From: Nocardiopsis sp. NRRL B-16309 | GTDB lineage: Bacteria; Actinomycetota; Actinomycetes; Streptosporangiales; Streptosporangiaceae | Direction: 5' to 3' | NCBI RefSeq assembly: GCF_001279585.1 | Contig: NZ_LGEC01000085.1 | Location: 1 to 49,843 of the forward strand | DNA: 49,843 nt | Shown: in pieces, positions 7,645-16,277 of the stretch | Numbering within the stretch: the stretch's first letter is position 1 | Layout: every line of letters starts with the position of its first letter | Position numbers and translations under genes: made by a program | Notes under the pieces: generated by a model | Told to the model about the DNA's origin: nothing | The model's database searches: none | Seen by the model: only the letters and a program-made list of their open reading frames with translations

Positions 7645-8045
7645 GCGGCCCCCGGTCCGACGACGGCCAGGCGACGGCGTTCGTCGTCGTCCTGACCACC
7701 GCGTTCGTGTTCTGCCTCGGCCTGGTCTTCGACGGCGGCGGACTACTGCGCAGCCACACCCAGGCCCTGACGCTCTCCCAGGAGGCCGCACGGCTGGGCA
7801 CCCAGCAGCTGGACTGGGCCGCCTACCGCGAGGGCGGGGAGACGGTGCGGCTGGACTCCGCCGCCGCGGCCGCCGCCGCCCAGGGCTTCCTCAGCGCTTC
7901 CGGCGCCACGGGCAGTGTGACCGTGGACGGCGACACGGTGACCGTGACCGCCCAGGTGCCCTACACCTTCACCCTCCTGCCCCTGGGCACGACCACGACC
8001 GAGTCCACCGCCAGCGCCCGCCCCTACACGCAGCCCACCCCCTAG
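7641..8045 (+). CDS. TadG-like / Flp-associated pseudopilin (134 aa)
   Basis: It starts with GTG at 7641. The leader SGPRSDDGQ precedes ATAFVVVLTTAFVFCLGLVFDGGG, the helix seen in TadG-type proteins: G-Q-A-T with no acidic residue at +5, then a hydrophobic run and D-x-G-G-x-L. The remainder is an extracytoplasmic domain with an alanine-rich helix and an SVTVDGDTVTVTAQVPYTF beta segment typical of TadE/TadG-like C-termini. It is much shorter than classical TadG, which carries a von Willebrand domain. It is the last of three pseudopilins in the operon. Confidence 0.83.
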   Translation: MSGPRSDDGQATAFVVVLTTAFVFCLGLVFDGGGLLRSHTQALTLSQEAARLGTQQLDWAAYREGGETVRLDSAAAAAAAQGFLSASGATGSVTVDGDTVTVTAQVPYTFTLLPLGTTTTESTASARPYTQPTP

Positions 8046-8063
8046 TCGTTCAGTGAGGCGGCC

Positions 8064-11000
8064 ATGTCACGACTTCGCAAGCCGAGCGCGATCGCCCTCG
8101 CGACGGTGGTCCTGCTCGGGATTCCCTACCTCCTCGTGTGGCACCTGTCGTGGCCGCAGCTCGACCTGTCGTGGTCTGGCGCCCTGGTCCACCTGCGCGG
8201 ACTGCGGCTGCCGCCCGGACTGGGCGCCGCGCTCCTGATCGTCGCGCTGTGGGCCCTGTGGGGCCTGTACCTGGCGGGGCTCGTGGTGGAGGGCGCGGCG
8301 CGCGTGCGCGGGACCCCCGGCCTGCTGCGACCGCTGGGTCCGTTGCAGGTCGTCGCGGCCACCGCCGTCGGCGCGAGCGTGGTCGCGCCGACCTACGCGC
8401 TGGCCGACACCGTCACCGGTGAGCACGAGACGGGAGGCCAGGAGGCGCCCGGCGCGGGGGACGGGGACGGCGGTCCGGCGTCCGCGCCGGACGCGGAGGA
8501 GGGGCCGCGCGGTGTCGAACGCGAACGCGTGGTCGCGGGGTTCGCGACCGGGTCGGCGGAACTGACCGAGGTGATGCGCGCGGACCTGGCCCCGGTGGTG
8601 GACCTGCTGCGCGACCACGGCGACCCGGACGCGCCCGTCCTGGTCACCGGGCACACCGATCCGACGGGCGACGCGCGCACCAACCAGGAGCTGTCCGAAC
8701 GCAGGGCGCAGGCGGTCGCCGACCACCTCGCCGCCGAACTCGGCGACCGCGCCCCGGAGACGACGGTCGAGGGCGCCGGTTCGAGTGAGCAGCGCGAGGG
8801 GGACCACGCGGACCAGCGCAGGGCCGAACTCGTCTACACGGTCCGGACCGGCCCGCCCGAACCGGTACCGCAGGAGGCCGAGGAACCCGGGGCCGAGGAG
8901 CCGGGGGAGGAGGTCGGCGCGGACGGGGCCGAGGAGCGGGGGGAGGAGGTCGCCCTGACGTCGGTGTCGCAGCCGGACACGCAGGACGAGGAGACCGAAG
9001 GGGAGCCGGAGGAGGACCGCGTCGTGGTCCTGGAGGTGCCCGACCACGCGGTCACCGCCTCCGCGGCGTTCGCGGGCGTGGTCGGCGGCTACGTTCTCGC
9101 GAAGGGTGGGGTGCGCCTGCCCAGGGCCGTGCTGTCGCTGCCGCGTCCCCGGCTGCCGTTCACCCCCGGGTCCGCCCGGCTCGCGCTGCCGCCCGTGCCG
9201 CCGCGGCCGACTCCCGGGGACGAGATCGACGACCGCGTGAGCGTGGAGTTGGGCCACGTGCCCGGGATCGGCCTCACGGGCGCGGGCATGATGGGCGCGG
9301 CCCGACGACTGCTGGTCAACGCGCTCGACGCACCGGGAGCGGGGGCGGCGCGCGTGGTGATCACCGAGGCCGACACCGGGTGGCTCATCGGTGAGCGCGG
9401 CCGGGAACTGCTCGGCCAGCATCCGTGCGAGCCCGTGCGGATGGTCGCGGGCATGCCGGAGGCGCTCGCGGTGCTCCAACACGAACTGCACCAGGCCTCC
9501 GACGAGGCGCTGACGACTGACGCGCCCGCTCCGCTGGTCCTCGTCGCGCGGCCCGCCCCGGAGCACGAGCTGGCGCTGTCCGCGCTGCTGCTGCACGGGC
9601 AGCACCGCGGTATCAGCGCGGTCCTGCTCGGACGATGGCCGCTCGGCGGGAGCTGCGTGGTCGAGGAGGACGGCCTCATCACCGAGACCAGCACGCCGCT
9701 CACCCCGATCTTCCACCACTCCTGGCCGGGGAGCGACAGCGACGAGGTGCTCCGGGCGATCCGCGCCCACCGCCACTCGCGGCCCGTCGCGGACGCGCGC
9801 TTCCCGCGGGAGGACGAGGCGACCGAGGCGGCGGCCGAGCCCGCGCCGCAGCCCGCGCGGCGTCGGACGCCCGCCGAGGCGGTGGCGCTGTCCGGGTTCT
9901 GGGACTCGCTGGTCGAGAACGACGACGCCGAGCCGAACGCCTTCTGGGAGGGCGTCCCCGAACTCGGCACGATCGAGAAGACGGGGGTGGGAGCCGACCC
10001 GGCGTCGGAATCAGACGACACCGAGCGCAACGCCGCCTGGGAGGGCGTTCCGGAGTTCGGTGCGCCCGGGCGGCTCGCCGCCGACCCCGGCACCGATGCG
10101 CGAACCGAGTCGCGGCACGCGCACGACGAGGAATCGCAGACGTCCCCAGCGGTGACCGGGGCCGGGGAGGACCCCGTGCTCGCGGAGGCATCGGAGAAGG
10201 GGACGCCCGCGCCTGAGAGCGGGTCGGCGGACGGTGCCGGTGAGAACGCGCCCGTGTCCGGGGCTGAATCCGCGCCCGCGCCCGAGGTCGCCGAGGGTCC
10301 CGTACTCGTAGGGACGAAGGAGCAGGAGGCGTCCGCGCCTGGGGCAGCGGACGGCGCTCGTGGGGACGCGCCCGCGTCCGAGGCGGCGGAGCGTCCCTCG
10401 TTCGGAGATGTGTCCGAGGCGGAGGTTCCCGAGCCCGGGGCCGAAGCCGGGACAGAGCCCGAGGCGGCGGAGCGTCCCGCATCCGGAGGGGCGCTGGACG
10501 AGGAGGCACCCGCGCATGTGCCCGCACCCGCGTCCGGGGCAGTAGGCGGGCCCCGTGGAGACGCGCCCGAAAGGGGGTCCGGGGCAGTACCCGATCCTGA
10601 GCCCGTATCCGAGGCCGTATCCGAAGCCGCGGACGGTCCTGCGTCCGGGACGGCATCGGCGGAGGAGGTGCCCGCGCACACGCCCGGGGCCGAGCCCGGG
10701 GCCATGGTCGGCACTGGCTGGGATGCCTTCGCTCCTGCGCCCGAGCCCAGGTCCGAGGACCACGAAGTCGCGGGGGCGGCGGAGGAGAAGGCGCCCGTGC
10801 CGGACACCACCGCCTCCGCGCCCCCGACGCAGGCGCGGCGACCCGCGCCCGCCCCGGCCGATGGCACCGGGGAGCGCCTGCCCGCACAGGATCCCGCGTC
10901 CTCCGGTCCCACCCCCGCGGTAGGCGCGACGCCCGAGCCCTCGCGTGCCGCCGGTCCCGCGCGCGGACCACGAACCGGCCGAACGCGGCCGGACCGGCGT

Positions 11001-11351
11001 GCGGGTGACTTCCGCCGGGCCGAGCCCGCCCGCCCCGCGGACGCGCCCCCGGACACAGAGCCGTCCCCGTGGCGCGAACCGGCCGTCGAGTCCGCCACCC
11101 AGGGCGGGCCCGCCTCCACGACGGGCCAGGGCGGCACCGGACGGACGACCGGCCAGAAGGAGACCACGGCCCGCGAACGCGGCACCGGCGCCTCCGCCAC
11201 CCGGTCCCAAGCCCAAGCCCGGTCCCAGGCACCGGCCCAGGCCGCGCCCGAGGAGTCGCAGGAGGACGCCGGAACACCCAGCAGGCCGCTGCCGGGCAAG
11301 CCCAGGAAGGCGGGCCGGGGCAGGACGTGGCGCCCCAAGGAGAAGACCTGA
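8064..11351 (+). CDS. Large membrane protein with OmpA-like domain and long disordered tail, Tad locus
   Basis: This is a 1,095-aa protein, 18 bp after the last pseudopilin. Hydrophobic segments lie at about residues 8-27, 54-77 and 94-113. An OmpA-type peptidoglycan-binding domain spans about 155-262, with the diagnostic GHTDPTGD (196-203), NQELSERRA and RRAELVY. A fourth hydrophobic stretch is near 332-345. A globular part follows (about 385-590, VSVELGHVPGIGLTG...) and then about 490 residues rich in Ala, Pro, Glu and Gly with degenerate ~30-residue repeats. A short motif, NAxWEGVPExG, occurs twice (about residues 626-636 and 657-667). In related actinobacterial Tad loci this slot often holds a LysM/BTAD membrane protein, and here an OmpA-like domain takes the LysM place (inference). 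Likely role: anchoring the pilus machine to peptidoglycan. Confidence 0.85.
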   Translation: MSRLRKPSAIALATVVLLGIPYLLVWHLSWPQLDLSWSGALVHLRGLRLPPGLGAALLIVALWALWGLYLAGLVVEGAARVRGTPGLLRPLGPLQVVAATAVGASVVAPTYALADTVTGEHETGGQEAPGAGDGDGGPASAPDAEEGPRGVERERVVAGFATGSAELTEVMRADLAPVVDLLRDHGDPDAPVLVTGHTDPTGDARTNQELSERRAQAVADHLAAELGDRAPETTVEGAGSSEQREGDHADQRRAELVYTVRTGPPEPVPQEAEEPGAEEPGEEVGADGAEERGEEVALTSVSQPDTQDEETEGEPEEDRVVVLEVPDHAVTASAAFAGVVGGYVLAKGGVRLPRAVLSLPRPRLPFTPGSARLALPPVPPRPTPGDEIDDRVSVELGHVPGIGLTGAGMMGAARRLLVNALDAPGAGAARVVITEADTGWLIGERGRELLGQHPCEPVRMVAGMPEALAVLQHELHQASDEALTTDAPAPLVLVARPAPEHELALSALLLHGQHRGISAVLLGRWPLGGSCVVEEDGLITETSTPLTPIFHHSWPGSDSDEVLRAIRAHRHSRPVADARFPREDEATEAAAEPAPQPARRRTPAEAVALSGFWDSLVENDDAEPNAFWEGVPELGTIEKTGVGADPASESDDTERNAAWEGVPEFGAPGRLAADPGTDARTESRHAHDEESQTSPAVTGAGEDPVLAEASEKGTPAPESGSADGAGENAPVSGAESAPAPEVAEGPVLVGTKEQEASAPGAADGARGDAPASEAAERPSFGDVSEAEVPEPGAEAGTEPEAAERPASGGALDEEAPAHVPAPASGAVGGPRGDAPERGSGAVPDPEPVSEAVSEAADGPASGTASAEEVPAHTPGAEPGAMVGTGWDAFAPAPEPRSEDHEVAGAAEEKAPVPDTTASAPPTQARRPAPAPADGTGERLPAQDPASSGPTPAVGATPEPSRAAGPARGPRTGRTRPDRRAGDFRRAEPARPADAPPDTEPSPWREPAVESATQGGPASTTGQGGTGRTTGQKETTARERGTGASATRSQAQARSQAPAQAAPEESQEDAGTPSRPLPGKPRKAGRGRTWRPKEKT

Positions 11352-11366
11352 CCCCGGCGGCGGCAG

Positions 11367-12290
11367 CTACCCCAGATCCAGTGGCGGGACGTCGTCCAGG
11401 ATGCCCGTGGCGGACTCGTGCAGGTAGCGGGCCACCAGGCGGATGGGGCGCCAGGCCCAGTTGCCGGTCCGCCCCGCCAGGTAGACCTGGCGCACCCCGC
11501 CCACCTCGCCCAGGGGTGCGTGCGCGACACCGCGACGGGTCTCCGCCGTGAGCCGGGGCACCACCCCCACGCCCGACCGCGCCGCCACCAGGTCCTCGAA
11601 CAGCCGCAGGTTGTCGATGCGGTGCGCGATGCGCGGGATGAACCCGGCGTCGGCGCACATCCGCCGGATCAGCGCCTCCTCGTCGCCCCGGTAGGGGCTG
11701 GCGATCCAGGACGCGTGCGCGAACTCGCGGAGCTTGCGCCGGGTCAGGGTGCGGCTGTCGCCGTCCCCAGAGGGCTGGGCCAGAAGGAGACCCTCGGTGC
11801 CCACTGGGTGAACGGACAGTGTTCCCGGAAAATCTCGGGGGAGAATACTGTACTGGTAGACGATCCCGAGATCGGCGCCGCCGTCCTGCAGGAGCGTGAG
11901 CGCCTGATCGGACTCGTGCTCGGTCAGCCGGATGTCGATCCCCGGGTGGTCCTCGCGCAGCCGGCGCAGCGCGGGCAGCACCACGGGCGCCGCGCTCGTG
12001 TACATGACCAGGTCGACGCGTCCGACGGGCTCGCCCTCGCCGTCGAACTCCGCCTGGGCCTGCTCCACCCGCGCGAGGATCTCCACGGCGTGCTCCGCCA
12101 GGCGCCGGCCGGCCGGCGTCAGCCGGACCCGGCGGCCGTCGGGAACGATGAGCGGGACGCGGGCCTCCTTCTCCAGGACGGCGAAGTGTTTGGAGACCGC
12201 CGACGTGCTCATCCCTGTGACCTCGGACACAGCCGCCATGGTGCCGAGTCGGTCGAGTTCGACGAGTAGGCGCAGCCGGGTGAAATCCAT
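11367..12290 (-). CDS. LysR-family transcriptional regulator
   Basis: This 307-aa protein has the normal LysR length. The N-terminal winged helix (about residues 1-60) reads FTRLRLLVELDRLGTMAAVSEVTGMSTSAVSKHF...LEKEA, the family signature. The periplasmic-binding-like effector domain (about 90-295) includes VDLVMYTSAAPVVLPALRRL and GGADLGIVYQYS. It starts at ATG 12290 (complement), facing the DMT-family exporter gene only 71 bp away. By the usual LysR rule it probably controls that divergent gene and itself. Its 3' end lies 15 bp from the convergent OmpA-like gene. The effector is unknown. Confidence 0.93.
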   Translation of the reverse strand: MDFTRLRLLVELDRLGTMAAVSEVTGMSTSAVSKHFAVLEKEARVPLIVPDGRRVRLTPAGRRLAEHAVEILARVEQAQAEFDGEGEPVGRVDLVMYTSAAPVVLPALRRLREDHPGIDIRLTEHESDQALTLLQDGGADLGIVYQYSILPRDFPGTLSVHPVGTEGLLLAQPSGDGDSRTLTRRKLREFAHASWIASPYRGDEEALIRRMCADAGFIPRIAHRIDNLRLFEDLVAARSGVGVVPRLTAETRRGVAHAPLGEVGGVRQVYLAGRTGNWAWRPIRLVARYLHESATGILDDVPPLDLG

Positions 12291-12305
12291 CCACCAAAAC
12301 TACAC

Positions 12306-12317
12306 GGTTCATCAACC
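12306..12317. promoter_or_regulatory. Candidate LysR operator GGTTcatcAACC
   Basis: A perfect GGTT-N4-AACC inverted repeat lies in the 71-bp divergent gap between the LysR gene and the exporter. It contains the T-N-A spacing style typical of LysR boxes. This is position plus symmetry only. Confidence 0.4.
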
Positions 12318-12361
12318 ATCGGTCCGTGGACAGAAACGAATCGTGTCGGTCCAATGGTCGG

Positions 12362-13405
12362 GTGATCCGCTCCCTGACTCCCTCGCTCCGCCGTGCCCCC
12401 GACCGGGTACCGGCGCCCGTCATGCTGCTCATCGGCATGTTCACCCTGCACACCGGCAGCGCGCTGGCGGTCACCGCCTTCGCCCACGCGGGGCCCGCCA
12501 CGGTCACGTGGCTGCGCCTCACCTGGGCCGCGCTGCTCCTCCTGCTCCTGGGCGGGCCCTCGCTGTGGCGCGCCGTGCGTGCCGCGAGCCGGCGCGAGCT
12601 GGGAGCCGTGGTGATCCTGGGCACAGCGAGCGCGGGGATGATGCTGTTCTACTCCGAGGCGACGGCGCGGATCGAGCTGGGCACCGCGACCTCCATCGAG
12701 TTCCTGGGCACCCTCGTGGTGGCCGTCGCCGCGATGCGCCGCCGCCGGGAGCTGGTGTGGATCCTGGCCGCCGTGGTGGGCGTGGTGTGCCTGACCCGCC
12801 CCTGGCTGGGCGAACTCGATCTCGTGGGCGTCGGTTTCGCGCTCGCGGGCGCGGTGTGCGTGGTCGCCTACATCGTCCTCACCCAGAAGGTGGGCGCCGG
12901 TTTCTCGCCCGTGCACGGCCTGGCGCTGACGATGACGGTCGGTGCCCTGGTCTCCGCGCCCCTGGGCGCCCCGGCCGTGTTCGCCGCGCCCGACCCGGAC
13001 CTCATCCTGTTCACCCTGGGCATCGCCCTCCTCTTCCCCATGGTGCCGTTCCTGCTGGAGATGATGGCGCTGCAGCGGATGAGCCGGACCGCCTACAGCA
13101 CGTTCTCCAGCATGGAGCCCGGAGCCAGCCTGATCATGGGCCTGGTCGTCATCGGCCAGTCGCCGGCCCTGGTGCAGGTCGCCGGGATGGCGCTCGTGGT
13201 GGTCGCGGGCGTGGGCGCCACGCGCGGGGACAGCGCCCGCCCGGTGGTGCGCGGGGAACCGGACGCCGTCGGGGCGGGTGCCGGGGGAACGGGCTCCGCG
13301 AGGCCGGGCGCCGCGGTTCCGGACCACCAGGAGCGGGGCGGCGCGGGAGGGCGTGCCGGGGAACCGGACGCCTCCCGCGCTCCGGAACCGGTCTCGGCCC
13401 CGTGA
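12362..13405 (+). CDS. EamA/DMT-superfamily transporter (RhtA-like exporter)
   Basis: This membrane protein of about 347 aa has ten predicted hydrophobic segments from about residue 18 to 290. Its pattern resembles the RhtA-type threonine/homoserine exporters: LHTGSALAVTAFAHAGPATVTWLRL near the N-terminus and AYSTFSSMEPGASLIMGLVVIGQ in the second EamA repeat. I chose GTG 12362 because the upstream in-frame GTG at 12326 adds 12 codons with poor GC at third positions and would run over the operator. The C-terminal 60 residues are a Pro/Gly/Arg-rich cytoplasmic tail. It is divergent from the LysR gene, which probably regulates it. The substrate, likely an amino acid or metabolite, is not determinable. 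Confidence 0.88.
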   Translation: MIRSLTPSLRRAPDRVPAPVMLLIGMFTLHTGSALAVTAFAHAGPATVTWLRLTWAALLLLLLGGPSLWRAVRAASRRELGAVVILGTASAGMMLFYSEATARIELGTATSIEFLGTLVVAVAAMRRRRELVWILAAVVGVVCLTRPWLGELDLVGVGFALAGAVCVVAYIVLTQKVGAGFSPVHGLALTMTVGALVSAPLGAPAVFAAPDPDLILFTLGIALLFPMVPFLLEMMALQRMSRTAYSTFSSMEPGASLIMGLVVIGQSPALVQVAGMALVVVAGVGATRGDSARPVVRGEPDAVGAGAGGTGSARPGAAVPDHQERGGAGGRAGEPDASRAPEPVSAP

Positions 13406-13564
13406 CCAGCGGGGGCGGGCCGCGCAAGGCGGCGCACCCCCGATCGGGCGGTGCCCGCGTACTCCGCCGCGGCGCCACACCGCCCACCGCGACGCACACC
13501 ACCGTTCGAACGGGTGCCCGGGCGGCTCGAACGCGTCTGCGTATGCACTAGCTTGGTGCGAATC

Positions 13565-15367
13565 ATGGCCGCGAAATCTGACCTCGAACTCCTGCGCGCC
13601 CACGAACCCGTGCTCATGTGCACGAAGGGGGAGCTCTTCCTCCCCGCCGACGTGGACGCCTACGTACGCAACTGCAGTCTGTGGATCGAGGAGCCGGGCG
13701 GCGGAGAGCGCGTCATCGTGCCCGCCGGCGAACTCACCCTCGACCGCCTCGCCGGGGCCGAGGAGGAGTGGCCGCACCGGCACAAGCACCTGCGCTTCGT
13801 CCAGGAGGAGACGCTGCGCGAGGAGGCGCGGCGCTTCAAGGGGATGTCCCGCTCGGTCATCCCCAAGAGCGGCCGGCTGGCCGCCGTCGGCGTCCTGGGC
13901 CGCGTGCTGGACATCCTCATGAAGATCTCGCTGCTCATCCGCGGCGCGGTGCCCGGCGGCGTCACCTTCGCGGCGGTGACCCGCTACCGGGAGCGCGTGG
14001 ACAACGGCGGCGCCACCTACTACGGCCGGGTGACCCGCGAGGGCGGCTACCTCATCCTCCAGTACTGGTTCTTCTACGCCATGAACGACTGGCGGACCAT
14101 CTACGGCGGCGTCAACGACCACGAGGCCGACTGGGAGCGCGTCACCGTCTACGCCGTGGAGAACCCCGACGGCACCGTACGGCCCGTCTGGGTCGGCGCG
14201 TCCTCGCACGAGTACCAGGGCGACGACCTGCGCCGCTCCTGGGACGACCCCGACCTGCACAAGCAGGGCGACCACCCCGTCATCTACGTCGGCGCCGGAT
14301 CGCACTCCCACCAGATGCTGCCTGGCGACTACCTCATCCAGGTCGACCCCGCCGTCCTGCGCGGCCTGGTCCGCGTCTGGCGGCGCCTGAGCCAGCGCAT
14401 CTTCCGCGCCGACAGCGCCATCCTCCGGCACGGCATCGGTGTGCCCTTCGTCGACTACGCCCGCGGCGACGGCGAGCGCCTGGGCCCCGGCGGCGACCGC
14501 GAGTGGAACGCCGTCCTCATCGACGACGACACCCCGTGGCTGCGCGGCTTCCGCGGCCTGTGGGGACGCGACACCCGCGACTTCTTCGACGGCGAGCGCG
14601 CGCCCAGCGGCCCCCGCTACGAACGCGACGGCAGCATCCGCCGCTCCTGGGCCGACCCGCTGGCCTGGGTGGGCCTGCAGAAGGTCGCGCCCACCGAGGC
14701 CACCGCCCGCGCCGAACTGCGTGCGCACGTGCGGGGCCTGGACGAGCGCGTCCGCGAACTCGACGCCGACATCATCAGCCGCCGCGACCACCTGCGCCGC
14801 CTCGACGCCGCCCGGATGGTCCTGGAGCGCGAGGCCCAGTCGCGGGCCCGGGCGCGCGAGCACGCCGAGCGCATCGACGAGCTGGAGGAGGAGCTGGCGC
14901 GGGTCTACGAGGAACGCGTGCTGGCCGCCGACGAGCGTGACACCCACGTGCGGGCCCTGGAATCGGACGCCCCGATGGTGCCCCCGCCCACCGCGCACCT
15001 GCGCGCGCCGCACCTGCCCTACGCCTCGGGCTCGCAGCGCACCACGCGCTTCCTGCACCTGTGGGTGGCCCTGAGCACGCCGCTGCTCCTGGTCTCGCTG
15101 GCGCTGCCCCTGTTCCTGCTGGACCGGGCGTTCACGCTGTACGCCATGCTCGGCGTCGTCGTGGCCTTCGCGGCGGTCGACTCCATCGCCCGGCGCAAGT
15201 TCCTGCAGTTCCTCACCGGGCTCGCGTTCCTCGCGGTGGTGATCGGCCTCATCGTGGGCGTGGTGGCCGCCTTCATCGCCGACTGGCGCATCGCGATCTC
15301 CGTCCCGATCGCCATCGTGGTCGTGGTGCTGTTCGTGGTCAACGTCCGCGATCTCATCCGGCGCTGA
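13565..15367 (+). CDS. Vps62-related membrane protein
   Basis: This is a 600-aa protein. ATG 13565 is chosen because a -10-like TAGCTT (13549-13554) lies just upstream and the 38 upstream codons have no coding character, so the message is nearly leaderless. The N-terminal half (about residues 95-310) matches the Vps62/DUF946 family: LQYWFFYAMND, NDHEADWERVTVYAV, GDHPVIYVGAGSHSH. A central coiled coil (about 370-470, ELRAHVRGLDERVRELDADIISRRDHL...) links to four membrane helices at the C-terminus (about 498-590). The Vps62 fold is known from fungal vacuolar sorting proteins but is widespread in bacteria with no fixed function. No neighbour clarifies its job. Confidence 0.82.
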   Translation: MAAKSDLELLRAHEPVLMCTKGELFLPADVDAYVRNCSLWIEEPGGGERVIVPAGELTLDRLAGAEEEWPHRHKHLRFVQEETLREEARRFKGMSRSVIPKSGRLAAVGVLGRVLDILMKISLLIRGAVPGGVTFAAVTRYRERVDNGGATYYGRVTREGGYLILQYWFFYAMNDWRTIYGGVNDHEADWERVTVYAVENPDGTVRPVWVGASSHEYQGDDLRRSWDDPDLHKQGDHPVIYVGAGSHSHQMLPGDYLIQVDPAVLRGLVRVWRRLSQRIFRADSAILRHGIGVPFVDYARGDGERLGPGGDREWNAVLIDDDTPWLRGFRGLWGRDTRDFFDGERAPSGPRYERDGSIRRSWADPLAWVGLQKVAPTEATARAELRAHVRGLDERVRELDADIISRRDHLRRLDAARMVLEREAQSRARAREHAERIDELEEELARVYEERVLAADERDTHVRALESDAPMVPPPTAHLRAPHLPYASGSQRTTRFLHLWVALSTPLLLVSLALPLFLLDRAFTLYAMLGVVVAFAAVDSIARRKFLQFLTGLAFLAVVIGLIVGVVAAFIADWRIAISVPIAIVVVVLFVVNVRDLIRR

Positions 15368-15499
15368 CGCGCGGGCCCGGAGGCGGGGGAGTGTCGGTCC
15401 CGGCTCCAGGCGGCCTCGGCCCAGGCTCCGGTCGGCGCCGGGGCGTGCGGAACCGGCCCGCGCCGCTCCCGGCCCGGCTTCCGGACGTCCGGACCCGTG

Positions 15500-15529
15500 T
15501 TGGCGCCGGGGGTCCGCGCGCGCCACGAT
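15500..15529 (+). promoter_or_regulatory. Candidate promoter of alkB-like gene
   Basis: TTGGCG (15500-15505) and CACGAT (15524-15529) are separated by 18 bp. The hexamer ends six bases before ATG 15536, which would give a very short or absent 5' leader. A perfect CCGGACGTCCGG palindrome lies just upstream (15481-15492). Confidence 0.45.
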
Positions 15530-15535
15530 GGGGGT

Positions 15536-16183
15536 ATGAGCGACGCGTTGTTCGGGGCCCCGGCCGTGGAGGTGGCGCCCGGCGCCGTGCACGTGCCCGG
15601 CTGGCTCGGGGCCCACACCCAGGCCGACCTGGTCCGGCGCTGCCGTGACTGGTCCCGGGGCCCCGCGGGCATGCGGCGGCACGCGATGCCGCGCGGCGGC
15701 GTCATGAGCGTGAGCATGACCAGCCTGGGCTGGCACTGGGCTCCCTACTCCTACAGCCGCACCCTGCCCGACGGCACCCCGGTCCAGCCCTTCCCCGACC
15801 TGCTCGGCGACCTGGCCGTCCGCGCCGTGACGGCCGCCTACGGAAAGCCGCCCGCGGCCGACGCCGACCCCTACGACGTCGCCCTGGTCAACTTCTACGA
15901 CGCCGACGCCCGGATGGGCATGCACCAGGACCGCGACGAACGCTCACCCGCCCCCGTGGTCTCCCTGAGCCTCGGCGACACCTGCGTGTTCCGCTTCGGC
16001 AACACCGAGACCCGCACCCGGCCCTACACCGACGTCGAACTGCGCAGCGGCGACCTGTTCGTCTTCGGCGGACCCTCGCGCCTGGCCTACCACGGGGTCC
16101 CGCGCACCCGGCCGGGAACCGCGCCACCGGACCTGGACCTGCGCGGGCGGCTCAACATCACCATCCGGGCCCGGGGAGCGTGA
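15536..16183 (+). CDS. alkB: AlkB-family Fe(II)/2-oxoglutarate dioxygenase
   Basis: This 215-aa enzyme is the DNA/RNA alkylation repair dioxygenase type, which removes methyl adducts such as 1-methyladenine by oxidative demethylation. The catalytic set is complete: H130-x-D132 (MHQDRDE), His186 (AYHGVPR) and the AlkB signature R205-x-N-x-T-x-R211 (RLNITIR). The N-terminal substrate lid (MSVSMTSLGWHWAPYSYS) also fits. ATG 15536 is favoured because the upstream frame overlaps the putative promoter. It is monocistronic, with no Ada-type gene beside it, so regulation by alkylation stress cannot be shown here. Confidence 0.93.
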   Translation: MSDALFGAPAVEVAPGAVHVPGWLGAHTQADLVRRCRDWSRGPAGMRRHAMPRGGVMSVSMTSLGWHWAPYSYSRTLPDGTPVQPFPDLLGDLAVRAVTAAYGKPPAADADPYDVALVNFYDADARMGMHQDRDERSPAPVVSLSLGDTCVFRFGNTETRTRPYTDVELRSGDLFVFGGPSRLAYHGVPRTRPGTAPPDLDLRGRLNITIRARGA

Positions 16184-16277
16184 CCCGACCCGCGGCCCGC
16201 CTGGCGTGTCGGCGCGCACCGCGCGGCGGCCGGGGCCAGGATCGTGCGGGTCGACGCCGCACACACGAGGGGCCGCC

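Noticed and set aside
12209..15925. A very long open frame on the - strand covering the Vps62-like and exporter genes
   Set aside because: In DNA this GC-rich, stop codons are rare in frames opposite real genes. The opposite frame has family motifs and proper third-position bias, while this one has neither.
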